The notes under the pieces were generated by a model, which had not been told where the DNA came from, searched no databases, and saw only the letters and a program-made list of their open reading frames with translations. A stretch of DNA of 64,000 nucleotides from Bryopsis sp. KO-2023 (Eukaryota > Chlorophyta > Ulvophyceae > Bryopsidales > Bryopsidaceae): contig BSYQ01000001.1 of NCBI GenBank assembly GCA_030272585.1, positions 4,960,001-5,024,000 of the forward strand, read 5' to 3'. The translations under genes and the position numbers were made by a program. Shown piece after piece: positions 9,507-20,144 of this stretch; position 1 is the stretch's first letter, and the number at the start of each line of letters is the position of its first letter.

Positions 9507-9707
9507 GGTGGATGTCTTGATTCGTCGGCGGTAGAATCACGTGTCCGTTTGGTGGATTCCGTTGGCGGGTAATCCACGTGACTAATTGGTCACTCTTTGT
9601 CAGCGGTTTCTGGCAGCGGTTTCTGGCACGTAATTTCTGGCGGGAACGTATTCGTCCGCAGAAACGTCCGCTGGCAGACTCGTTTTGTCCGCTCTGCGGT
9701 AACCGCG
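9507..9707 (-). other. Family A 5' leader, gag-proximal part
   Basis: Non-coding leader just before gag of A. It is the inverted match of 10425-10620 in A'. The last five bases, CCGCG (9703-9707), are the left target duplication of element B; the other part of this leader is 46039-46343. Confidence 0.85.
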
Positions 9708-9944
9708 TGATAGTGAAGCTTGTGGGTGACGCAATAGTGGTCGGCTGTGTTGGTTGGATTCGTGATAACTTGCTGGCTAACGCAAGTATACTTGTGGGGT
9801 TTGTTGCTTTAGACAACTCTCTAGCTAGCGCGGTTGTGAACGCTACTAGAGCACTTGGTTGGATAAGTGATTGCGTCAGGCAAACACTTAGACACACACA
9901 CACAAACACACACACAAGCGGGAACACACTAATCCCACGAATCC
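9708..9944 (-). repeat. Family B 3' LTR, distal part
   Basis: Matches 45621-45857 of the intact B LTR with no difference that I can see, including a CA-rich microsatellite at about 9890-9918. It ends in AATCC (9940-9944), the target duplication made by A', and resumes at 30001. Confidence 0.92.
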
Positions 9945-10118
9945 TGATACGTTGATCGCACTCATTTTGCAGTACGAGTGTGTAGTACGGGTTAGTACGG
10001 GTTCTAGGGGGTTACGTTCAGAGAGAACACTTGTAAAATTAATTCTCTGGTTTGTGAAAGTGTGTGACCCCAGTCTCAACTTCAGCAACGACTCACTAAA
10101 ACCTACAGGGACCTAACA
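9945..10118 (+). repeat. Family A' 5' LTR
   Basis: 174 bp, starting TGATACGTTG and ending ACCTAACA. No TATA box is evident. It is identical by eye to 29827-30000 and differs from the LTRs of A by at least one base (TTACGTTC against TTAAGTTC on this strand). Confidence 0.95.
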
Positions 10119-10120
10119 AC

Positions 10121-10132
10121 TGGTTTCGGAGC
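10121..10132 (+). other. Primer binding site of A'
   Basis: TGGTTTCGGAGC two bases after the 5' LTR. It is complementary to a tRNA 3' end reading GCTCCGAAACCA. I could not assign the tRNA. The same 12 bases occur next to the LTRs of B, C, D, E3 and the TRIM. Confidence 0.8.
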
Positions 10133-10620
10133 CGAAGCACCCTTCCTGCAAGTCGAGTCTACTTAGTGGAAGAGATCGACAGGAGATTTTGCAGTCGAGG
10201 TGCAAAAGATCAGGGTCGGCTAGGTCGAAGAAGGTTTCCCCTCGTGTCTGGAACCTACTTCGTGTTGCTGCGCACCAACCAAACGCTGGACGAAAGAGAA
10301 CGCACGTTGCTGCGCTCGATCATCCCTCTCAAGATCACAGGATCTATAGATCCTTGGACGCTACGACCACAGCACGGCGTAGTAGTACTTCCGTTTGTCG
10401 GAGAGTTGTCGACACTGCACGCGGTTACCGCAGAGCGGACAAAACGAGTCTGCCAGCGGACGTTTCTGCGGACGAATACGTTCCCGCCAGAAATTACGTG
10501 CCAGAAACCGCTGCCAGAAACCGCTGACAAAGAGTGACCAATTAGTCACGTGGATTACCCGCCAACGGAATCCACCAAACGGACACGTGATTCTACCGCC
10601 GACGAATCAAGACATCCACC
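10133..10620 (+). other. Family A' 5' leader
   Basis: A 488-bp untranslated leader between PBS and gag. It is the inverted match of 46330-46039 plus 9702-9507 in A, so here the leader is uninterrupted. No gene seen; small frames are not conserved. Confidence 0.8.
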
Positions 10621-10705
10621 ATGAGCGGACACGACGAGCAGCTATACCTGGAATACGGTATCGAAGACAATCAGCAAGAGCGCGACGCCCCAGATGGCCC
10701 GCCGC

Positions 10706-11731
10706 CATACTATGGATCTGATCGATCTTCCAAAACTAAGGTAATATTAGGTCACAGCAGTAATCCGACATCATAACTGCGTCCTAGAACCGATTTTAGC
10801 AATGATCGGTTTTTTTTTTTTTTTTTTTTCATTTTTGGCTGATCGGTGATCGTGATCGTGATCGGCCGATCAAATGTTGATCGTGCTCTTGATCGTCCGA
10901 TCACATGTTGATCGTGATCGTGATCGGTTCGCCGATCACCGATCTGATCGGTTGTTCCGATCACGATCCCGATCACGATCAAGCGCCGCGACCTGTCGGC
11001 ACTTCATCGGCTGACCTTGATCGGTGTGATCGTGATCGGCCGATCGTGATCGGACCTGCATCCGATCATGATCGGTATTGATCATTTGATCGATGAATTG
11101 ATCGGTCTCGCGAAAATGCCGACAAGTCACCACCCGCAGGTGTTTCTGAGGTAGAAGGATTCGAACCGAGTACCTAACGGATTAGAAGCATACTCACTAA
11201 CGCTTGGACCACTCGGAGCCACGGTTTGTAGGTCATCCGTGTCATTATATACGTGATCTGTCAGTCCGACAAACTGAGGTATATAATGACACGGATGACC
11301 TAGTGACCGTGGCTCCGAGTGGTCCAAGCGTTAATGCGTCTGTCTCTAGTCTGTTAGGTCCCAGGTTCGAATCCCTGCACCCCAGAAACACCTGCGGGTG
11401 GTGATTTCTCGGCATTTGTGATGGACCGATCAATTGACCGATCATGATCCGATCTAATCGGCATCTCCGATCCCGATCCCGATCCCGATCAAGCGCCGCG
11501 ACCTGTCGGCACTTGATCGGCTGACGTTGATCGGTTTGATCGTGATCGGCCGATCAAAGTTGGCCGATTAAATCGGTCAGCCGATCAGATTGGTGATCGG
11601 CCGATCTCCATCGATGATCGGCCGAACCGATTTGATCGGCGATCGATCTGATCGGAAAAACCCGATCACGATTTAATCGGTCGGACCGATCAATCCACGA
11701 CCGATTAGATCGTGATCGGATCCATAGTATG
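10706..11731. mobile_element. Non-autonomous hAT-like MITE with GATCGG subterminal arrays
   Basis: 1,026 bp with terminal inverted repeats CATACTATGGATC / GATCCATAGTATG, flanked by the 8-bp duplication CCCGCCGC at 10698-10705 and 11732-11739. A and A' gag without the insertion have one copy of this octamer. Eight-base duplications are typical of hAT elements. Both ends are filled with dozens of GATCGG/CCGATC words (about 10840-11110 and 11415-11720). The centre is an inverted pair of tRNA-like units. No transposase gene. The terminal repeat is nearly that of hAT-B at 59291 (12 of 13 bases), so hAT-B-type transposase is the likely mobiliser. Confidence 0.88.
11113..11417. repeat. Inverted pair of tRNA-like units inside the MITE
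   Basis: A palindrome with arms meeting near 11265. Each arm contains a tRNA-like A box and B box at tRNA spacing. On the plus strand TGGCTCCGAGTGG begins at 11310 and GGTTCGAATCC lies at 11364-11374. On the minus strand the same boxes lie at 11206-11221 and 11157-11167. The acceptor stems do not pair, so these are not functional tRNA genes. The arms have diverged between the boxes. Confidence 0.65.
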
Positions 11732-14596
11732 CCCGCCGCTATATCCGCTGATCGTCGCCCAGGAATTACCTGCTGTCGGACTGCCGATACAAGCAGAAAT
11801 GGACCAGCCTTTACAGGCATACGGTGTCCCCGCGCACCCGGACATGGTGGAGGAGGCAGGCGATGAGGAAGCGGACATTGGCCCGGAGTTTGATGAGGAG
11901 ATGGAAGAAGAGCCAGGAGTCTTCATCAATCAACAAACGCAGCACCTGCAACAGAGCCAAGTAAACGTGCATAACCAGACCCTGCACGTGCACAACGATG
12001 GCCTGCAGGAGCGCGACCTCCATGAATCGCAAGAGCGGTTATACAGCCAATTGTCCGAGGAGGCTGCCCAGCGGACAGCCCAGGTCGCCGAGCACCTTGA
12101 TAGTCGGATGGAGGGAGCTTGTTCAAGCATGGCTTCCCAAGTACATGATGTGTTGGACTCTACTCTACAGTCCCGCCATCACCAGATCGAAGGACAGCTC
12201 AGTGAGAGGTTGGATGAGCGGATACAAGATCTGGATGCTGCAGCCAAGGGGAGGCTCAGCCAAATGGAAGCTGGCTTGGCGAATATCCGTGATGTCGCCC
12301 AGAAAGAGGTGGACGAAGCCAAAGAGGCTCAGCGGATATTGGCTGAACAAGTGGCTGACACGGACGAAAAAAGGAAGAAACTCGAAGAAGAGTATGACCG
12401 GCAATATAACGACGCCCTTTGGGGGTTGGATACGGTTCAACAAGAACTGAGAGAGACCCAGGCAGAACTGGATGCGGGTCAAGATAAACAGTTCAAGGAA
12501 ATCGCTCGTGTTAAGTATGATCTCAAAGAGACGCAAGAAAAAGCGGAAAGTTTTCAGATACAGCATCATGCGGAAGTAGCCTATTTGTTAAAGGAGGCAG
12601 CGGCTGCGAAAGAAGCGGCGGCTAGATTACAAGCGGAAATGGAGGAGTTGAAAAGAAGTCAAAGTCGGTCTTCAAGGAGAAGCAGATCGAGAAGCTCAAC
12701 AAGGAGCAGAGAGCCGCGGGAAATGTTACAAGAAATGCTACAAGACCCGGAAACAGCGCAAGAGCTAAAGAAGGTGTTTGAGGATGTAGCGGACACAAAG
12801 TTCACGTCGAATTTTGAGTTTTGGCGGAAGAAAGATGCTGCAGCAGTTGCCACACAAATGGCATCCGCTGCTCAACAAACACCTCTTGTGGCTGCTATGG
12901 CGGGCGCGGGAACCAGAACGGTGGCACAACCACCAAGCTTGGCCGAAGTACAAGTTCCATTCGGTCAACCGCCCCAAACCTCATCCGGCTTTGCCCCGGA
13001 TTCGGTAGGTTTCCCGCCAATCCCACCAGTATTCCCGCGGGCAAATAGACCGAGTACCCGACCTGCATCACCCCCAGTCATTATTCCTGGAGTGGGGCGA
13101 GGCAGTGCAATCAGCGGACAGGGAAATGTACCTAGGCCGATCGTGAGGCCTAGCGCTGTGTTTGGACAAACACCAAATACAAGACCACCAGCGGTATTAC
13201 AGCCAGTACAACCGCCACAGCGTACGCAGGCTTCTCCCGTGGTACAAACTGTTCCGCTGACAACTCCAACAACCACGTCACCCGAGCCACCTAGAACATT
13301 ACCCATGCCACCACCAGTTTCTCAGCCAGTGTTATCACATCCATCAATGATTTCACCACCCGGCTATTATGCCATGGGAGCATCATACATGCGGCCTTCT
13401 ATCTTAGGTCACTCCGTGAATGTATACGGAGCTCCATCATCCGGAAACCCCTATGTTGGATGGGGATCCTATCCGCGTATTCCTCAACGCGCAGGCGGAG
13501 GAGGCGGAGGAGGCGGAGGTGGAGATGATGATGGTTCCGGTGATGGAAGTGGCGGAGGCCCATCGGACAGAAGTGGCCGTGGGTCTGCACCTGGACCACA
13601 TATTGGTGGAGGAGGAGAAGGACCATCTAGGAACCCAGGAGGCGGTCCTGGAGATGGTGGTGGTGGAGGTGGCGGAGGAGGCGGACCTCGTGGTCCCCCA
13701 GGTGGGGTCCCAGATTTTATGGGCTATGCACGTCCAGAAAATCGTTTGCTTCACATTCCCAATGCGGTCAAATTCCCGATGCCGAAACCGTATACTGGCG
13801 CTGGAGATCGCTGGATTCGGGATTGGCAGGCAGAACTCACCAACTTCTGTAAAGTTTATGATTTGGATGAGTCTGTTTGGCTTAAAGTATTCCGCACAAA
13901 TCTCTCTGGTTCAGCCGCCACATGGCGGAATATGCAAGAGATGCGGATTCGGGAAGGAGTTCGTCCGATGTTCCAGGACTGGGTACAACTTGTGGAAGAG
14001 TTAGCTATTGCTTTTGAACCTACAAGAATGTCCGATGTTTCGCGTAGGAAGCTGCGGAAACTTCAACAAACAGGGACTGTTCGTTCCTACATTAACGCAT
14101 TTCGGGATCTCATACTCAGAATTCCGAATATGACGGAGGAGGAGCAGTACTTGACGTTTGTTGACGGACTACGGCCCCAGATCCGACATCAAGTTGTTAC
14201 AATGGTGACAGAAGGAGTGGAAGCGGCGATAGTCACTGCCGAAAGAATCGATTCGTTGGGTAGCCAATCTCAAAACAACCGCGGACGTGGTCGCGGACGA
14301 GGGCGATGGAACTGGAATTGGAAAAACAAGCCCAAAGCTGATCAGAACCAGCAAATGCAAGGTCAGCAACCGCAACCACCACCTCCACCCCAAGATCAAA
14401 ATCAGCAAATGGGAGGAGGCAACAGAGGTGGCGGCGGCCGTGGCCGCGGAAGAGGCGGAAGACGAGGTGGCGGACGAAATCGAGGTGGTGGCGGAAGGCA
14501 GCAACAAGGCGGAGCTAGAGGCGGAGGCGCATGTTACATCTGCGGTGAAGTGGGTCATGGCTTTGGAAAATGTCCTAAAGGCCCAACTTTTCAAAA

Positions 14597-15455
14597 ATGG
14601 CTAAAAGATCACGCCGCATAGAGGAGACTTCACTCCATGCGGCCAGAAGAAAAAGAGCCAGACGCCGAAGATATAGACATCGCAGACGTCAGAAGCTCCG
14701 GGAGTCACGAGCAAGAGAACGAGAGGGGAATAAAAAGACCGAGAAAGAGTCAAAAAGAAATCCCGCCCAGAGGGCTGAAAATCCGCTGATGAGTACAAAA
14801 CTTGGTGACAAAGAGCGGATGGATGATTCAAGTACGGTCATCCTAAGCACTTCCGGCAGAGAGTTGGCGGAAAGTGTTGGTTCAGTACATGAAGACTCTG
14901 GAAGTTCCTCCGGAGATAGCAACCTGGAATCTATCCCGCCTTGTGGAGAGAAACAGGCTTCGGAAGGAAGTGTAAAAAGTTTAGACCGGACCAGCCCAAG
15001 GGTTCCGTCTGACGCCGATGCAAGGGGGGCATCGGACAGAAAGAAACAACCAGGGGTTGAAGGTGGGGATTACCTTCAAGACAGTTTTAACCCGCTGGTA
15101 AATAATCACCACCTTAAGTTCATGGGATATGAGCTTAAGGGGCGGATAGGGGGAGTTTCAATCTCCGCTTATTTGGACTGTGGAGCTACGGAAAATTATG
15201 TAGCGCAGAAACTTGTGGATCGTTTGGGGTTAGAGTTCTCCTCGTGTAATAAGACCGTTTCATTAGCCAACGGGTCTGTTTGCAATGTGGACAAACGATG
15301 CGGAAACATCAATATGCAGTTGGGCGGATACAAAACCCAGTTTTCTGCGGATGTTTTTCCTCATCTCACATATGACATCGTTTTAGGGTTACCGTGGCTC
15401 ATCGCCAATAACCCGTCCATAAACTTTGCACAGGGAACTATTAACATTCGCCAAG
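14597..15455 (+). pseudogene. pol: Family A' pol, 5' part
   Basis: The N-terminal part of the A-type Pol: Arg-rich segment, linker and aspartic protease with LDCGATEN and DIVLGLPWL. It is almost identical to the start of the Pol at 2446-6555. Element C interrupts it after CCAAG (15451-15455); the rest is at 24224-27480. It overlaps the end of gag by 25 bases. Confidence 0.92.
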
Positions 15456-16065
15456 TGTAACCCCCAACCACGTCGCCTCCACCGATTTCGTCACACTGGC
15501 CAGGGCCAGAGTGCTGTCGAGTAGAGGGGAGGTAGTTAGGGCAGTCTTACAAGGTTTGAGTGGGGTTTACAGTCACCCAGGGCAGTCCTGCCATAGCAGT
15601 CCCACCACAGCCTAGAGGTAGCAGTTCAGCTACAAGGTTGACTAGGTTGGACAGTCCTAGGGATTGGTACTGAGGGAGTGAGTGGACTTTGGGTGGTTAG
15701 AAAGATCAGTTAGGCTTGATGGGTTAGGAAGTCTCCATCAGTAGGTGGGATCCTAGGTGATCAGTGGGACCAAGGTGAGTCAGGCTGCAGCCTATTTAAA
15801 CGGCTGATCTTAGGGTATTGTACTACTTCTTCTTGGTGCGGATCTTCTGGGTTAGGTTCTTGTGTTTTGTTCGAGTGTGGACCTTTTTGATTGTTGTAAG
15901 AAAGCTTTTGAGAAGAGACCTGAGTAAAGTGCCTTGCAAAGGCCGTGTGATCAAGTTCAAGAGGGGCTGTCCCCACTTCTGCCGTTCCAGTTCTGCAGAA
16001 ACGCCACCACAACCGTTAAGTACGGCTGCAGGGGTGACCCCAGCGGTCAAGGCGACGCCATTTGT
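15456..16065 (+). repeat. Element C 5' LTR
   Basis: About 610 bp starting TGTAACCCCC. It contains a TATA-like TATTTAAA at 15793-15800, well placed for a U3 promoter. The PBS follows directly. The 3' partner is 23607-24223. Confidence 0.92.
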
Positions 16066-16559
16066 TGGTTTCGGAGCCCAGGCGCGCACACTTTTTAGCT
16101 GTGCTGCAGCAGACGTGCACTACGGCTCTGGCAGTCGTTATAATTGGGCAGTCTGGACGAGCAAGACCTGAGAGTGAGAAAAGAAGCGGAGTAAGCTCTT
16201 GCAAGAGTGAAGAGAAGGACCCACAGGGGTGGATACGTTTCAAAAGGGTACAAGGTCGAGCTTGGGTCGCTCACAAGGGTGAAGAGAAGGCGAAAAAGCT
16301 TTGTGGGTTTCGGGATCTTGTGGGATCTTAACCTAAGGTTAGGTCAGAACTGCTGTTGGGTCGCTTTTGTCTTGTTTGGGCTGCAGCAAGGTCGAGAACA
16401 AATATAAGAAAGAGTGACGAACTGCATAAGGTGGAAAAAGAAGCGAGGGCAGCACTTGTCCAAGGTTTGGAGGAGAACAAAGGGTAAAAGAGAAGGATCA
16501 CGACCAGAAGGGAGACTTGCCACTCAGATCTGTGGCGGCGCTGAAGGAAAAAGAAGATC
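16066..16559 (+). other. Element C PBS and 5' leader
   Basis: TGGTTTCGGAGC at 16066-16077, then a purine-rich leader (AAGAGAAG-type words) of about 480 bp. No gene seen before the gag frame opens near 16560. Confidence 0.7.
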
Positions 16560-19500
16560 TTGACGGAAAAAGTGAACGAGGAAGAAGAACCAAACGAGGA
16601 AGGAAGCCTTGGTGGTGCAGAAGGAGTGGACGTTGAGGTTTCTGAGGCACAAGGAAGTGTTGGTGCTTTTTCTGAGGCTGGTCTTGTTGACGACGAAGGG
16701 GTGTTGAAGGAAGACTTTCTTGGCGGCTGGGACAACGAGGAAGTGAACGAGGTTGACGAGAAAGAGGTTGTGATGGTCGAGAGTGTTCCTGAAGAACGTG
16801 AAGCAAGACAAGAAGACAGAGCTGCTGGAGACGAGGTTACGAGGGCAGAGGTAGACGACGAAGTGGTTGCTGTCGTTAAAGAAGAAGAAGAGCAAGCAAG
16901 TGTTGACCCCACTGGAAGGGAGGTACAAGAAGGAAACCTCGTTGGCGTTACTGACCAAGGAGAAGCCGAGGTTGTCCAAGAGGAGGAAGAAGTGCTTGCG
17001 GAAGAAGTAAAAGAAGAAGACGAAGCAAGACGAGTGACCAAAGAAGAGGAGGAAGCCTTTGTTGAGCCAGAAGTTGTGGTTAAGGAAGAAGTCAAACAAG
17101 AAGAGGAAGAAGAGAGCAGTGTTGCTGCAGGGAACGGAGGAAATGGAGGCGCTACCAACGAGCCCTCGAGTTCCAGTTCCGACGAAGACAAACCTGAAGG
17201 GGAAAGAGACAAGAGGGAGACATCCTCTAGTTTCGAGGAAGAGCCTGTGCCCCCAGTACATCCACCACTGAACCCATTTGCCTTTGCTGCCAGTCTCCCC
17301 CAGATTCCTCCAATTGTGCCACCTGGTCCAGTTGTTCCACCCGTTCCACCAAGACCTCCTGTTCCACCACCAGTTTGTCCACCGACTCCAGGCAGTGGCG
17401 GCGCCATGATACATCCAGCAGAAGGACTTCCTAATCGGTTGACTAACAGTCATTTACCCGCATTTACGGGTGCAGAGGCAGAAGATGTGGCCACCTGGTT
17501 ACGTTCCTATGGGATCCTCGCTGAAGGCTCTGGCTGGAACGTACCCCCAGCAGTGCAGCCACACGAAGACGAGAGGATAGAGAGACTGGTCCGCTATACA
17601 ACCAGGGAGGCTCGGTCATGGGTTGACAATTGGATATCCAGACATCCAGCCCTTGTGGAAGGAGTGCCAAACCCATTGAGGACGTGGCAGAAGTTGCAAA
17701 CGGACATGCTGGCCTGGTTTGGAGTTGCCCCAGCAACACCAGTAGCCCATACCTTGGAGCAAAGCCGGAAGGGTGATGAAACAGTGGACGAGTATACATC
17801 TGTGCCATCCCAAGGGCAACAGCAAGTGGAAGCGAACAGAGTACCAGGCAATCCAGCCGTGGCAGATGGGTCCTTACTTCGATCGAACAAGGATGGAGCT
17901 CAGGGGGAGTTGACACCCATACTTCATGCACCCACGAAGGATACTTTGGAAGGAGTCAGTGCCAGAGCCGGACAAGTTGAGAAGAGACAAGTGGACCCCA
18001 GTTCCACCCAGAAGGAAGTGACGGTCCCAGCAACCGAACTGATGGGAGAACTGCAGGAGCATGCAGCATTGGAGCCTGTTTTGGCAGAAGTGGGCGTTAT
18101 GGATCGGAGAGTAAATGGGCAAATTGACAGCCTAAGGAAGGAAATGCGTGATCACAAAATTGTGACGGATTCAAGACTTCGAGGAGTGGAGCAGCAAGTG
18201 AGAATATCTGGGCGGCAGTATAGCGAACTCAGGAGGATGATCTCTGCCTTGACAGAAAGGGTGGCAGATATGCGACAATCGGAAGAACCCGAGCTGGCAG
18301 GGGTGAGCCATGGCATTACTGGAGACGCTGGAGTGGATCGAATACCTACCAATGGGGAAAGAGGCCGGGGAAACCACAGAGGAAGTGAATGGAGGAGAAG
18401 GAGTGGACGGATAAACATGAGCGAAGTCACGTGTTGGCATTGCTTAGACCTTGGACATTACAGAAGAAATTGTCCCAACCGAATGCAGAGTTTCCAAGCA
18501 GAACTGGAAGATCAGTTGATTATGGATTTCGAGCAGACCGACCCAGTGACAGCAGCCATGGAGGAACCAGAGGAAGTCATGGCATCAATCTTGTACTCTG
18601 CTATGGATGTCGACAATGGAGCAATGGACAGTGCCCAAGGAAGCAATGGAGGGACTCCTATGGATACCAGTCCCATACCCGTAGATCCTCAACCAAATGC
18701 TACAGAGGATGTTGAAATGGAGGAACCGAAAGAGGAGCCAGACCCTGAAACCAAGAAAGAGCCAAAAGAGATTCCAAAGCAAGTGCTTGAACCGGAAGAT
18801 GTGCCGAAACCAGAAGGTGTGCCAAAACCAGAAGATGTGCCACAAGGATCCAAATCAGTTGTGATGTTGCCATTGATGCATAGACCGATGCAAGTACCAT
18901 CGCCGAGAAATACCATGGCAAAGAAAAAGAAGATGGTCAAGAAATCAACAGTGGAGCCAAAGGAGAAGCGCATGTTTACTAAGGCGGAGGCCAAGAAGTT
19001 TGTGGAGGGATTGACGGCGGAAGTATCCGTGGCCAAACTCTGTCAACATCATCCGGAGCTGATTGATGCTTGGCTGAAGGCATTAAGGGTGCCCATGGCG
19101 AAAGTCCCAGCAGTTACCACCATGGCAGAAGTGGACAAGACAAGCTCATATGCAGTCACTACAGCCACAGCCAAAGTGATGGAAACCAAAGTGCCAGGAG
19201 CAATCATTGACACCGGAGCGAGTGCATGCGTTATATCAGCAAAACTCCTAGCACAAACGGGGTTAACACATCTGATGGAGGCACCAAAGGGAAGGTACCG
19301 GGACTGCAATGGAGAGACTCGGCAGGCAGTAGGATACATCCCCGCCCTACCTATCGCCCTTGGGCAGAGCAAACAAATGGTACCGTGCCATGTGGTGGAG
19401 AACAGCCACTTCTCCTTGATCATTGGGACTCCGTGGCTAGGGGAAGCGGGGGCGGAAATCGACTACGGGCGCAAAAAGCTCACTCCGTACATGGCGGGAC

Positions 19501-20144
19501 AACGCATGGGTGGCGTGCCGATCGAGTTCATCCACTCTGTAACGCCTGCAACTGCTGCAGTCGTCTCTGTCTACCAGACCCTCCGCCACATCGAAGAATC
19601 CAGTCCTGCACCAGCACAACCACCCCCTTCTACCGGGGAACTTTTGCAGCCAAACTCAAGGACGACTCATGATGATCTGAACCAGCCCAACGCCGCCAGT
19701 CGACATCCACCGACCCTCCGGCTTACATACTACCAAGCAAGGGTGCTGCAAGAGTGCTACACCATGCGTCGGGAGAACGGGATGAGTGAGGCAGCAGCCT
19801 CACACCTCCACCAGCAAGAGATGGAGTTACTGGATGCAAGAAGAGGGCACCATTTGAAAATACAAAAAGAGAACGAAGGGAGTTTGGAGGAAACACTGCA
19901 AAGGGAAGGAAAACAGGGGAGAAGGAATGGTGTAACAGAGGAATACATGCGGAGGCGGGAGGCACTGAAACAACAAGAAAAGGAGGAGCTCAAAAAGCTT
20001 TTGGATTACTTCCGGGAGAGTGCACAAGCATGGAGACCGAAAGGAGTGCCTGCAGCAGGAGTGCCAGCAGCAACGGCCGCAACCGGAGAGAAAGGAGGGA
20101 GTGCGCCACCAAGGGTGGTGAGCTACGACTCCTCGGATTTTTAA
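16560..20144 (+). CDS. gag: Element C Gag with zinc knuckle and aspartic protease
   Basis: An open frame of about 1,194 codons. It opens near 16560; the first ATG is at about 16773, so the start is unsure. The first 230 residues are strongly acidic (Glu/Val/Asp rich), then comes a Pro-rich tract, a Gag-like helical region at about 300-410, a coiled-coil stretch near 520-590 and a CCHC knuckle CWHCLDLGHYRRNC near 624-638. An aspartic protease follows, with IIDTGASACVI near 882 and LIIGTPWLG about 75 residues later. Unlike families A, B and E, protease is in the Gag frame here. The C-terminus is a Glu/Lys/Arg-rich coiled coil. The RT frame overlaps the end by about 115 bases in the -1 register. 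Confidence 0.85.
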   Translation: MTEKVNEEEEPNEEGSLGGAEGVDVEVSEAQGSVGAFSEAGLVDDEGVLKEDFLGGWDNEEVNEVDEKEVVMVESVPEEREARQEDRAAGDEVTRAEVDDEVVAVVKEEEEQASVDPTGREVQEGNLVGVTDQGEAEVVQEEEEVLAEEVKEEDEARRVTKEEEEAFVEPEVVVKEEVKQEEEEESSVAAGNGGNGGATNEPSSSSSDEDKPEGERDKRETSSSFEEEPVPPVHPPLNPFAFAASLPQIPPIVPPGPVVPPVPPRPPVPPPVCPPTPGSGGAMIHPAEGLPNRLTNSHLPAFTGAEAEDVATWLRSYGILAEGSGWNVPPAVQPHEDERIERLVRYTTREARSWVDNWISRHPALVEGVPNPLRTWQKLQTDMLAWFGVAPATPVAHTLEQSRKGDETVDEYTSVPSQGQQQVEANRVPGNPAVADGSLLRSNKDGAQGELTPILHAPTKDTLEGVSARAGQVEKRQVDPSSTQKEVTVPATELMGELQEHAALEPVLAEVGVMDRRVNGQIDSLRKEMRDHKIVTDSRLRGVEQQVRISGRQYSELRRMISALTERVADMRQSEEPELAGVSHGITGDAGVDRIPTNGERGRGNHRGSEWRRRSGRINMSEVTCWHCLDLGHYRRNCPNRMQSFQAELEDQLIMDFEQTDPVTAAMEEPEEVMASILYSAMDVDNGAMDSAQGSNGGTPMDTSPIPVDPQPNATEDVEMEEPKEEPDPETKKEPKEIPKQVLEPEDVPKPEGVPKPEDVPQGSKSVVMLPLMHRPMQVPSPRNTMAKKKKMVKKSTVEPKEKRMFTKAEAKKFVEGLTAEVSVAKLCQHHPELIDAWLKALRVPMAKVPAVTTMAEVDKTSSYAVTTATAKVMETKVPGAIIDTGASACVISAKLLAQTGLTHLMEAPKGRYRDCNGETRQAVGYIPALPIALGQSKQMVPCHVVENSHFSLIIGTPWLGEAGAEIDYGRKKLTPYMAGQRMGGVPIEFIHSVTPATAAVVSVYQTLRHIEESSPAPAQPPPSTGELLQPNSRTTHDDLNQPNAASRHPPTLRLTYYQARVLQECYTMRRENGMSEAAASHLHQQEMELLDARRGHHLKIQKENEGSLEETLQREGKQGRRNGVTEEYMRRREALKQQEKEELKKLLDYFRESAQAWRPKGVPAAGVPAATAATGEKGGSAPPRVVSYDSSDF

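Larger units (their letters stand above)
10621..14621 (+). pseudogene. gag: Family A' gag, split by a MITE
   Basis: The same Gag as at 6531-9506, with about seven amino-acid differences and a shorter Gly run. The ATG is at 10621; the segment 10621-10705 is separated from 11740-14621 by the MITE at 10706-11731 with its 8-bp target duplication. The downstream part keeps the coiled coil, the SR segment, the Gag domain (about 13790-14230), RGG-like repeats and the CCHC knuckle (about 14530-14575). The one break I see is the insertion. Confidence 0.9.

Noticed and set aside
11150-11400. Functional tRNA genes
   Set aside because: A and B boxes are present, but acceptor stems do not pair and the units are mutated relative to each other.
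15761-16171. Frames within the C LTR (for example an 83-codon minus frame, repeated at 23912)
   Set aside because: Identical in both LTRs by duplication; no sign of coding constraint.
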